Assembly: GCA_902802265.1 (NCBI GenBank)
Contig: CADCLN010000021.1
Span: 1-48,244, forward strand
Source: an uncultured Bacteroidales bacterium
Lineage (GTDB): Bacteria; Bacteroidota; Bacteroidia; Bacteroidales; Bacteroidaceae
Reading direction: 5' to 3'
DNA: 48,244 nucleotides
The position numbers and the translations under genes were made by a program. Positions 24,417-31,088 of the stretch are shown here, piece after piece (positions within the stretch are counted from its first letter, which is position 1; each line of letters begins with the position of its first letter). The notes beneath the pieces are model-generated. The model searched no databases. It saw nothing but the letters and a program-made list of their open reading frames with translations, and had not been told where the DNA came from.

Positions 24417-24469
24417 CACAGATTACACGGATTTTTGCTTAAGAACCACAGATTACCCCAATTACCCAA
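24417..24469. repeat. Two same-direction ends of the 9-bp-unit repeat family
   Basis: CCACAGATTACACGGATTTT (from 24417) and ACCACAGATTACCCC (from 24446) are both left ends; no right end is seen nearby, so this is a degenerate or partial copy. It lies upstream of the lipoprotein promoter. Confidence 0.65.
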
Positions 24470-24598
24470 ATTTCTTCTTTTATTGCACAAATTAGAAAGC
24501 TCTCAGGGCTTTGGAAAAAACTTTTCCCCAGGTATTTTTTGAAGCAAAGTTACATTTTGATGTTAATAGGCTTGTAATCATTGGATTAAGCTTAAAAA

Positions 24599-24642
24599 AG
24601 TTACATTAAAGTTGCATGAAAGTTGCATGAAAGTTACACCAA
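24599..24642. repeat. 11-bp tandem array, AGTTGCATGAA type, four units
   Basis: Four units (AGTTACATTAA, AGTTGCATGAA twice, AGTTACACCAA) with an exact 11-bp period. The unit shares the AGTT core with the GGAAGTTAAAG arrays elsewhere in the window. Non-coding. Confidence 0.85.
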
Positions 24643-24693
24643 TTCAGTCATTTTATGGCGCAAATTTGTCAAACTTATAGCATACATCACTGG

Positions 24694-24847
24694 ATCAGTG
24701 GCACTACAGTGCTGTTGCGGTGGCACTGCATTACTGCTGCGGTGGCAAAGTTCTCTCGCTGCGGTAGCAATGCAGTGCTGCTGGAGTACGAAAGTTCTCC
24801 CACTACGGTAGCAATGCAGTGCCACCGCTGTGGGAGAACTTTCCCAC
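24694..24847. repeat. 22-bp periodic array A, seven degenerate units
   Basis: Seven consecutive 22-bp units in strict phase. Most share a GCGGTAGC or GCGGTGGC half, followed by one of two cores: AAAGTTCTC (units 3 and 5; the inverted form GAGAACTTT in unit 7) or AATGCAGTGC (units 4 and 6; a reversed form GCACTGCATT in unit 2). No unit is identical to another, so it is not a simple recent tandem repeat. The same cores and period occur at 41327-41612. It lies 3' of the 61-residue peptide gene. Confidence 0.85.
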
Positions 24848-24854
24848 TGAAGGC

Positions 24855-24890
24855 AACAGCCGAAGGCTCGTGAGGGAGTCTTCGGCTGTT
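24855..24890. terminator. Hairpin after the 61-residue peptide gene
   Basis: AACAGCCGAAG (24855-24865) and CTTCGGCTGTT (24880-24890) form a perfect 11-bp stem with a 14-nt loop, 23 nt past the stop of the peptide gene. No T tract follows on the minus strand, so it may be an RNA-stabilising or processing hairpin rather than a strict intrinsic terminator. Confidence 0.6.
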
Positions 24891-24912
24891 ACTATTAAAT
24901 GATGGTTTGTTC

Positions 24913-25098
24913 TTACCAGAGGTCGCCGTAGGCAGGTTCGTCTTCTACTTCCCCGCTATAGCCTCTTTCGCGAACATCGGCAGTTGTAACATTACCATTT
25001 GTTGTTGTTTTACCACTATACTTAAGTGAATCACATACCAGCTGGCAAATGTCGATAGATACTGTTTCGATTTGTGGCTTAATATATAACTTTTTCAT
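24913..25098 (-). CDS. 61-residue peptide of the MKKxYIKP type
   Basis: The start MKKLYIKPQIETVSIDICQL matches a pattern I know from many short, unnamed Bacteroidales proteins: Lys-Lys-x-Tyr-x-x-Pro, alternating hydrophobics, then a short hydrophobic or Cys-containing stretch (CQLVCDSLKYSG) and a polar, acidic tail ending EPAYGDLW. There is no signal peptide. Whether it is a precursor peptide, a chaperone or a regulator is unknown. It lies 44 nt downstream of the 701-residue secreted protein gene on the same strand, so the two are probably co-transcribed. Two cysteines (18 and 22) could matter for function. Confidence 0.7.
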   Translation of the reverse strand: MKKLYIKPQIETVSIDICQLVCDSLKYSGKTTTNGNVTTADVRERGYSGEVEDEPAYGDLW

Positions 25099-25142
25099 GT
25101 TTTGTATTCTATTTTAAAGAGTGAATAAATTTATTTCTACGA

Positions 25143-27248
25143 TTACTTGATGAAAAGCTTCTTGCCGTTCACGATATAGATACCTCTTGTTGGGTTCATT
25201 ACGCGCTGGCCGTTCAGGTTATAAATAGCAGCATTTGTAATGGCGTTTACGGCATCGTTGTTTTCAATTGCTGCAATGCCTGTAGCCTGACCACCTTCAA
25301 AGTCAATAGATACACGGCTCTTTGCACTTGAACTACTATTGGTTATCTTTGATAAATCAACATAAGCCTTGTTAGCTTCAACGGTTACATCAGAATCTAC
25401 TTGGTACAGTTCATTCTTGCTCAAAACATAGTAGTTTTCACCCTGTGGAGCTGTTGTGTTTGTAAATGTACCTACCAAACCATTGTTCAAAACAGGTGTG
25501 GTTATGTCACATTCACTAAAATCGGCACGGAAGAAGTGAACGTTGCCAACTGTAGGCTTATTATCGTCATAAGAACCTATTTCATCATACGACATATAGA
25601 AATAAGATTTTCCTGCTTCAAGTAATCCATCCACTCTCTCCAAAGTAATACCATTGTCTGTTTTTCCTGCAATACTATATACTAACGCTCCAGATACAGA
25701 AGCTTTGTAAGGAAGGCTAATTGTACCAAATTTACCTGTTACAGTATAATTACGTACAAGATTGCCGTTATGCTGAGATACATATTGTCCACCAAGCATA
25801 TTTGTTGACAAATAGCTTGTCAAATACACTTGTGAAAGATACACATTAGCATTTCCTCCATAATAACCATCTAAAGTGAGAGATTTAATCTTTGTAATGT
25901 CTAATCCCTTAGTAGTTTTTAAATAATTTAAATCTATACATAAGGCATTACGATTATTCCATTTATCTAAAACCATTCCTCTGAAACTATCATCGTGCGT
26001 ATTATCTGCATCAGTACATGAAACTCCATTATCATCTGTAAGATGAATCTTTGAACTAGTATTTGAAGCCGACTGTGATGTCGTTATTACTAAATAGTTC
26101 CAGTTAGATAAATCAACAGGCGTGTCAAAAGTCCAGCCACCAATTGAAAGCAATTTTGTTTCTGCATCATAGCCTGTAGCCTTAGAGAGTGCAAAAATTT
26201 TATCATTAGCAGGATTAACCGTCACGCTACTGAATTCAATCGATTTATACAATTTCAGATAGACTTGATCAGAATTCATTCCATCAACTTTCATCCAAGA
26301 AGCCCTTCCTTGCCCATCTGTAGCTTTACCTACATTTTGAAACGAGAATCCATTTTCCGAATCAAATGTTACATACCACAGACCGTAATTATTATCGTCC
26401 TGGCCATAAGTTTTACCATTCGATTGTGAGTTAGCAGATATACCAGCAAAAGTGATACCCCAAGTAGGCGTATTGATATAACAGCCACCGTCAATACCAG
26501 AATAATCTGTTCCATTCAAATTTTTTATGCGAATTCTGTAAATATTATTACCTTCTATACCAGAATCTTCTACCTTTTCCAACAAATATGTAAAGTATGC
26601 TGTATTGGGAATTGTCTGAACGCCACCATTTATTGAATTTTGACCATTGGCAAAATACATGGCTTTAGTACCATTGTCACTAATAACAAAAGTATTTCCA
26701 TTAGTGATATAATCTAATGATGTAATTTCATCAGTAAAACCATCATTACTTATCACGACAAAAGATTCATCAATATAAACATCTGTAATCACAACAGAAG
26801 CAGGATGTTTGTCGTCAATCGTAGAACCATTCTTGGCTGCAGTTGGACTCCAAATAGTAATATCTTTAATATTTGTAAAATCACAATTGGGATTAGCATT
26901 TCTAAGAGCAACAAGATTCACATTATTCTCTCCTGCAACAAGATTGTAATCTGCATATTTCTCAGATTTGTCTTTAATTCTCAGTCTTACCTTGTCAAGG
27001 TTTTCACTAAAATTTGACAAGGTGGCATGAATAGTCATATATGCTGTTATGTCACCAGAAGGAAGACCTGTCAATAGAATTTGCCAGCCATTAACCGCAG
27101 TAAAACCCATTGTATTGGTTTCTGAATTCCAAGTAGCCCCTGTTGCAACGGACAGAGAACCATACACTTTTTCTGCTTTCACAGAATTCATTCCCGCACC
27201 AACAACACACAGCACCAGTGCGAGCATTAATTTAGTAATTTTTCTCAT
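25143..27248 (-). CDS. Large AT-rich secreted protein, function unknown
   Basis: 701 residues with a signal peptide (MRKITKLMLALVLCVVGAGMNSVKA). The body is beta-rich and full of Asn, Ser, Thr and Gly, as in surface adhesin or glycan-binding proteins. Two stretches look alike (around 30-150 and 350-480: a beta sandwich with long DITKIKSLTLDGYYGG or NIKDITIWSPTA strands), suggesting an internal duplication. The end, ATGIAAIEN then AIYNLNGQRVMNPTRGIYIV and NGKKLFIK, is the short C-terminal tail common on secreted Prevotella proteins. The gene is clearly more AT-rich than its neighbours, which hints at transfer. A -7 box TACCTTTG lies at 27317-27310. It is followed by the 61-residue peptide gene. 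Confidence 0.85.
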   Translation of the reverse strand: MRKITKLMLALVLCVVGAGMNSVKAEKVYGSLSVATGATWNSETNTMGFTAVNGWQILLTGLPSGDITAYMTIHATLSNFSENLDKVRLRIKDKSEKYADYNLVAGENNVNLVALRNANPNCDFTNIKDITIWSPTAAKNGSTIDDKHPASVVITDVYIDESFVVISNDGFTDEITSLDYITNGNTFVISDNGTKAMYFANGQNSINGGVQTIPNTAYFTYLLEKVEDSGIEGNNIYRIRIKNLNGTDYSGIDGGCYINTPTWGITFAGISANSQSNGKTYGQDDNNYGLWYVTFDSENGFSFQNVGKATDGQGRASWMKVDGMNSDQVYLKLYKSIEFSSVTVNPANDKIFALSKATGYDAETKLLSIGGWTFDTPVDLSNWNYLVITTSQSASNTSSKIHLTDDNGVSCTDADNTHDDSFRGMVLDKWNNRNALCIDLNYLKTTKGLDITKIKSLTLDGYYGGNANVYLSQVYLTSYLSTNMLGGQYVSQHNGNLVRNYTVTGKFGTISLPYKASVSGALVYSIAGKTDNGITLERVDGLLEAGKSYFYMSYDEIGSYDDNKPTVGNVHFFRADFSECDITTPVLNNGLVGTFTNTTAPQGENYYVLSKNELYQVDSDVTVEANKAYVDLSKITNSSSSAKSRVSIDFEGGQATGIAAIENNDAVNAITNAAIYNLNGQRVMNPTRGIYIVNGKKLFIK

Positions 27249-27309
27249 TTTTGATTTGAAATTAAATTAAAAGTTTGATAATTAAATTTGGTTTTGCAAA
27301 ATTGTGGGG

Positions 27310-27317
27310 CAAAGGTA
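27310..27317 (-). promoter_or_regulatory. -7 promoter element of the 701-residue secreted protein gene
   Basis: TACCTTTG fits TAnnTTTG. A TTTA instead of TTTG lies 22 nt further upstream. The leader would be about 55 nt. From here to 27627 I see no feature I can support; short open frames there look random. Confidence 0.5.
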
Positions 27318-27627
27318 GCTGTTTTTTGAGGCTTATTTATAAAACACATGTATCATGTGCTTGTGTGCGTGATACACTACGAGTTTTGGAAACATAAGGG
27401 GAAGCATTTGTTACAAAATTGATAGTTTTGACGGAATGTTTTTTAAGGATTTTCCATCTTTTTTGTCTAATGAATTTAGGAACCAAGGATTTTCCAATGC
27501 AGCGAAATCGCTTATTCAAGCGGCATCTGTTGCCCTGCAGCAACCGTCCTTTTGTGGGTCAAATTCCTTAGAAAAGAAACCAAGAAAAACGAGGCAACAC
27601 AGTATGGCCTCGTTTACATTTATCAAA

Positions 27628-27737
27628 TACACGAAAGTTAAGGCTTTACAATTGCCGTTTCAATACACTGCACTTGATCATTCAACACACTGCACTTGGC
27701 GTTTCAAAACTTAACTCCTGTTCATTCAACTTTCGGA
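27628..27737. repeat. 22-bp periodic array C, five degenerate units
   Basis: Five units with exact 22-bp spacing. In units 2-5, a G at column 5 and TTCAA at columns 10-14 (27659-27663 and every 22 bp after) are invariant; the stretch ACACTGCACTTG joins the units. Similar sequence in the same phase occurs at 41547-41612. The first unit carries GAAAGTTAAGG, close to the 11-bp repeat. Non-coding. Confidence 0.8.
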
Positions 27738-27746
27738 AGTGACAAA

Positions 27747-27935
27747 ACCACAGATTACACAGATTACACAGATTTTTCAGATTACACAGATTTATCCGTT
27801 TAATCGTTACGCAGGAACTTGTTGTAATAGAAAACATATCGCTTTGCGATGATTAAACGAATTGAACGGATTTAGATATATCAACCCCTGTCTCAAAATA
27901 ATCTGTTGTCCTGAAAAATCTGTGTAATCTGTGGT
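27747..27935. repeat. Inverted-repeat element 3 (9-bp-unit family)
   Basis: The ends, ACCACAGATTACACAGATT (27747-27765) and its exact reverse complement (27917-27935), enclose 151 nt. The left end continues as five 9-bp units (CACAGATTA type, 27749-27793). The interior has no open frame of note. It lies 3' of the SGNH esterase gene. Confidence 0.88.
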
Positions 27936-27997
27936 GAAGAATGCGGGATGTTTTTGCAAAAAATGGTAAATGGTAAATGGTAAATAGTAAATAATAC

Positions 27998-28660
27998 TTA
28001 CTTTTGCATGTACTTCTTGAACCAGGCGGTGCCGACGGGGAGGAAGAGGTCGTGACCTGCGGCGTTGAGATGAGCCGTGTCGTTGGGACCCTGGAAATAC
28101 TGACGACGGAAGGCTTCGTCGCGTACCTGAATGACACACTTGGAGGTGTAGTTGCAAAGCACAGGGATGTGGTGGCGTTTGCACACCTTCTGGATGGTCT
28201 TGCAAACGGCTTTGAAGCCTGGACGGTCCACATACCACGGTGTGACGTAACCAATCTTGGCTTTGGGGCAGAGTTGCTCGATGCCCTGAATGAGGACTTC
28301 AAGCGAGTCGCGGAACATACGGAGCGAGTCGGGGTTGTCCTTCACCTTGTCGGCATCGTTGTGGCCTGCCAGAATGATGACGTAATCGGCTGTGGGGTCC
28401 ATGTCCTTGTAGCGTACCCACATGGCTGGACCGAAGTTGAACTTTCCGTCGTGGGTGCGGTCGAAAGCCACACAGGAACCATTACGCCCGTAGTTATTGT
28501 AGGTGAGACCGAGGTTCTGCGCCATCTTGTAGTGCCAGGCTTCTTCCTTGGGACGGCGGTGGTTGGCAACGTAGGAGTCACCAATGATGTTCAGCGTCTG
28601 TTGTGCAAAGGTGGACATGAAAAAGAAGGACGCGAAAAGAAAGGAGAGTTGTTTTTTCAT
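27998..28660 (-). CDS. Secreted SGNH/GDSL esterase-like hydrolase
   Basis: 220 residues with a signal peptide (MKKQLSFLFASFFFMSTFAQ). The four SGNH blocks are present: IIGDSYVANH with Ser29, GRNGS with Gly near 61, LAGHNDADK with Asn101, and GPNDTAHLN with Asp194 and His197. Such small enzymes usually deacylate sugars or other esters in the periplasm. A large inverted repeat separates the gene from the FKBP gene upstream, so it may have its own promoter. Substrate unknown. Confidence 0.85.
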   Translation of the reverse strand: MKKQLSFLFASFFFMSTFAQQTLNIIGDSYVANHRRPKEEAWHYKMAQNLGLTYNNYGRNGSCVAFDRTHDGKFNFGPAMWVRYKDMDPTADYVIILAGHNDADKVKDNPDSLRMFRDSLEVLIQGIEQLCPKAKIGYVTPWYVDRPGFKAVCKTIQKVCKRHHIPVLCNYTSKCVIQVRDEAFRRQYFQGPNDTAHLNAAGHDLFLPVGTAWFKKYMQK

Positions 28661-28681
28661 AGATGGATGGGGATTATATTT

Positions 28682-28749
28682 GAAACGAATTACCCTAATT
28701 TATATTCATCACACGAAGGAGATTAGGGACAATTAGGGCCATTCGTTTC
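28682..28749. repeat. 68-bp inverted repeat between the SGNH esterase and FKBP genes
   Basis: GAAACGAATTACCCTAATT (28682-28700) and AATTAGGGCCATTCGTTTC (28731-28749) pair at 17 of 19 positions across a 30-nt loop. The unit sequence differs from the ACCACAGATT family. It could be a hairpin terminator or a tiny inverted-repeat element. Confidence 0.75.
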
Positions 28750-28776
28750 AAAATACAGGTTCAAAAATAGAGATTT

Positions 28777-29385
28777 TTACAGCACTTTGATGAGTTCTAC
28801 ATCGAAGACAAGGGCTGAGAAGGGAGGAATCATGGCACCTGCTCCCCCTTCGCCGTATGCCAGCATATAGGGGATGTAGAAACGGAACTTGGAGCCTTCC
28901 TTCATCAGCTGTACACCTTCTGTCCAACCAGCGATGACTTGCTGGAGACCGAAGTCGGCTGGTGCGTTTCGTTTGTAAGAGGAATCGAAGACGGTACCGT
29001 CGATGAGACGTCCTTCGTAGTGGCAGCGCACGGTGTCGGTGGCTTTGGGCTGACGGCCGGTGCCTTCGGTGATCACTTCGTACTGCAGACCGCTCTTGGT
29101 CGTGGTGATGCCTGAACGTTTGGCGTTTTCAGCGAGGAACTGTTCACCCAGCTGTTTGGCGGCTTTGCCTGCTTCGGCAGCAGCGGCTTTCTGCTTTGCC
29201 TCCATGTCGGCGAAGAAGGTGTTGACTATCTGCTGGCCTTCCTGATGGCTGACCTTGAGGGGGTTGCCCTGCAGCACGTCGTTGATGGAGGCTGCAAAGT
29301 CGGTGATGTCGAGTTTGTCTTTCAGTCCCATCTGCAGCAGCTGATGACCGATGCCGAGACCGAGGGAATAAGAGAGTTTATCCAT
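28777..29385 (-). CDS. FKBP-type peptidyl-prolyl cis-trans isomerase (FklB-like)
   Basis: 202 residues without a signal peptide, so likely cytoplasmic. It has an N-terminal dimerisation region (MDKLSYSLGLGIGHQLLQMG to about residue 90, with an Ala/Lys-rich helix), then the FKBP domain: GLQYEVITEGTG, VRCHYEGRLIDGTVFDSSY, VIAGWTEGVQLMKEGSKFRFYIP, AYGEGG and FDVELIKVL. It speeds prolyl isomerisation and may act as a chaperone. In many Bacteroidales two such genes are in tandem; only one is here. Confidence 0.94.
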   Translation of the reverse strand: MDKLSYSLGLGIGHQLLQMGLKDKLDITDFAASINDVLQGNPLKVSHQEGQQIVNTFFADMEAKQKAAAAEAGKAAKQLGEQFLAENAKRSGITTTKSGLQYEVITEGTGRQPKATDTVRCHYEGRLIDGTVFDSSYKRNAPADFGLQQVIAGWTEGVQLMKEGSKFRFYIPYMLAYGEGGAGAMIPPFSALVFDVELIKVL

Positions 29386-29412
29386 TTTGTAAGTTGTTAT
29401 TTATTATTCATC

Positions 29413-29503
29413 ACCACAGATTGCACAGATTTTTCTGATTGCACAGATTAGAAAGCCTCATAGGACTCAAGAGAAAATCTGTGAAATTTGTGTAATCTGT
29501 GGT
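29413..29503. repeat. Inverted-repeat element 4 (9-bp-unit family)
   Basis: The left end ACCACAGATTGCACAGATTT (29413-29432) and the right end (29484-29503) match at 18 of 20 positions as inverted repeats. A second inner pair (CACAGATTAG and AAAATCTGTG) strengthens a hairpin. It fills the gap between korB and the FKBP gene. Confidence 0.85.
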
Positions 29504-29530
29504 TTTTATCACTACCGAAAGTTGAGTTGT

Positions 29531-30535
29531 TTATTTTACTTCCCAAATATCGTTGGTTTCGAGGAGTTCGGCAAAGTTGTGGTATTTCTTAGCGGCAGAC
29601 ACTTCTTCGATTTGTGCGTTGACGCAGTCGTCGTAGGTAGGTGCATCTACATCGCGGATGACGCCGAGGGCTACGGGGAAGCCATCGCCATTGCCCATGA
29701 GGGAGAGCTTCAGCTGGAGGGTGTTGTCCTGACAGTGGGCATCGTGAACAAGGATGTCCTTTTCGGTGATGCCGTCCTTGCCAATTTCAACGACTTTCAG
29801 TCCGAAGCCTTCCTGCACAAGACCGTATTCACGGTTTTCGCCAAAGATGAGCGGTTTGCCGTGTTCTACGTAGATAGCGTTCTTGGCACGGCCTTCTTTG
29901 CTATAGACAGCATCGTGGGTGCCGTTATTGAAGATGACACAATTCTGGAGGATTTCGCAGACAGCAGCGCCTTTGTGCTGGTAGGCTGCCTTGAGAATCT
30001 CCACCGTGCCAGGTGCATCGGTGGCAACGGCACGAGCAAAGAAGTGGCCGCGTGCTCCGAAGCAGAGTTCAGCGGGACGGAAGGGGTCTTCCACCGTGCC
30101 GTAGGGAGAAGATTTGCTGACGAAACCACGTGGACTGGTGGGGGAATACTGTCCCTTGGTGAGTCCATAGATGCGGTTGTTCAGCAGAATCATGTTGAGG
30201 TTGATGTTACGGCGGTTGGCATGGATGAAGTGGTTACCGCCAATGGCCAATCCGTCACCATCCCCGCTCACCTGCCATACGGCGAGTTTGGGGTTGACGA
30301 CTTTTGCACCGGTGGCGATGGCTGCTGCACGTCCGTGGATAGTGTTCATGCCGTAAGTGGCCATGTAGTGTGGCAGACGGGATGAACAGCCAATGCCTGA
30401 GATAACGGCTGTGTTCCAGGGCTCTACACCGATTTCTGCCATAGCTTTGTGAAGGGAGGCAAGGAAGAAGTGGTCTCCACATCCAGGACACCAACGTGGT
30501 TGTCCTTTCTTATAATCTTGTGCTGTATAACTCAT
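29531..30535 (-). CDS. korB: 2-oxoglutarate (2-oxoacid):ferredoxin oxidoreductase, beta subunit
   Basis: 334 residues. This subunit binds thiamine diphosphate: QPRWCPGCGDHFFLASL at the start, GIGCSSRLPHYM, and the TPP/Mg motif GDGDGLAIGGNHFIHANRRN, followed by NNRIYGLTKGQYSPTS. With KorA it converts a 2-oxoacid, probably 2-oxoglutarate, and CoA to the acyl-CoA and reduced ferredoxin, as in the anaerobic branched TCA pathway. The gene lies downstream of korA, but a 550-bp insert with a GxxExxY gene separates them, an unusual break in this pair. Confidence 0.93.
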   Translation of the reverse strand: MSYTAQDYKKGQPRWCPGCGDHFFLASLHKAMAEIGVEPWNTAVISGIGCSSRLPHYMATYGMNTIHGRAAAIATGAKVVNPKLAVWQVSGDGDGLAIGGNHFIHANRRNINLNMILLNNRIYGLTKGQYSPTSPRGFVSKSSPYGTVEDPFRPAELCFGARGHFFARAVATDAPGTVEILKAAYQHKGAAVCEILQNCVIFNNGTHDAVYSKEGRAKNAIYVEHGKPLIFGENREYGLVQEGFGLKVVEIGKDGITEKDILVHDAHCQDNTLQLKLSLMGNGDGFPVALGVIRDVDAPTYDDCVNAQIEEVSAAKKYHNFAELLETNDIWEVK

Positions 30536-30556
30536 AGTTTTCTATTATTTTACTTT

Positions 30557-30609
30557 AACAACGAATAATGATTTTTTTTAAACAACGGATTTCACGGATT
30601 AGACGGATT
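30557..30609. repeat. Left arm of the ~50-bp inverted repeats flanking the GxxExxY gene
   Basis: This arm starts AACAACGAATAAT and contains AACAACGGATTTCACGGATT (30581-30600). It matches the reverse complement of the right arm (31029-31079) along its whole length with a 2-nt indel in the T-rich centre. The inner part is built of CGGATT-type 9-bp units, related to the other inverted-repeat elements. It begins 22 nt upstream of the korB ATG. Confidence 0.88.
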
Positions 30610-30650
30610 TTCTTTTTTGGGGGGATACTTTGATAGCGGATTATAGGGAT

Positions 30651-31022
30651 TTATCCTATTGGGAAACGTTCTTTTACAAGTGATGCCTCGCCAAAGTTGA
30701 TTAGGAGTGCAAGATTGAAGCCTGCAATTCTGGCATAATTAATAGCTTGTGAACGATGTACGTCATCCAATTCTTTTACAGCCTTCAATTCGACTATAAT
30801 CTTGTCATAGCATATAAAGTCGGGTATAAATGTCCCTTCTAACACGATGCCTTTATAAATTGCATGAAATTCTGTTTCACGCTGAAAAGGTATGTCACGT
30901 TCAGCAAACTCTATTGCCAGAGCCTCTTGGTAAACCTTTTCGGTAAATCCTGGTCCCAGTTCATTGTGAACTTTCATTGCAGCTCCAATGATTTGATAGG
31001 TTTCCTGTTCGTATATTAACAT
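30651..31022 (-). CDS. GxxExxY-family protein with PD-(D/E)XK nuclease residues
   Basis: 123 residues, the usual family length, opening MLIYEQETYQIIGAAMKVHNELGPG. The name-giving motif is G25-F-T-E28-K-V-Y31. Beyond it lie Asp68 (IPDF), Glu78-Leu-Lys80 (VELKAV) and Gln92-x-x-x-Tyr96 (SQAINYA). E-D-ExK-QxxxY in this order is the active-site layout of RecB/Cas4-type PD-(D/E)XK nucleases, so a nuclease is likely; no activity is known to me. It has no signal peptide. It lies between korA and korB inside inverted repeats, on the same strand, and may be read from the korA promoter. Gene plus repeats look like one inserted unit (30557-31079). Confidence 0.9.
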   Translation of the reverse strand: MLIYEQETYQIIGAAMKVHNELGPGFTEKVYQEALAIEFAERDIPFQRETEFHAIYKGIVLEGTFIPDFICYDKIIVELKAVKELDDVHRSQAINYARIAGFNLALLINFGEASLVKERFPIG

Positions 31023-31028
31023 GACCTT

Positions 31029-31079
31029 AATCCGTTTAATCCGTGCAATCCGTTGTTTTTAAAATAATTATTCGTTGTT
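31029..31079. repeat. Right arm of the inverted repeats flanking the GxxExxY gene
   Basis: AATCCGTGCAATCCGTTGTT (31038-31057) is the inverted match (19 of 20) to the left arm; the match extends through ATTATTCGTTGTT. It ends 10 nt past the korA stop codon. No clear target-site duplication is visible at the outer edges. Confidence 0.88.
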
Positions 31080-31088
31080 ATACATTAA

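Noticed and set aside
24634-24825. Open frames across arrays A and B that share a short peptide (CIATAAREL)
   Set aside because: The shared peptide reflects the shared repeat cores; frames start in unique non-coding DNA and lack signals.
24694-24847. CRISPR-like array
   Set aside because: Units have no invariant repeat separated by unique spacers; the whole 22-bp unit varies and the same cores recur. No cas genes are nearby.
27436-27714. Open frame of 92 codons on the plus strand
   Set aside because: It runs into the 22-bp array, has random composition, no promoter and no recognisable domain.
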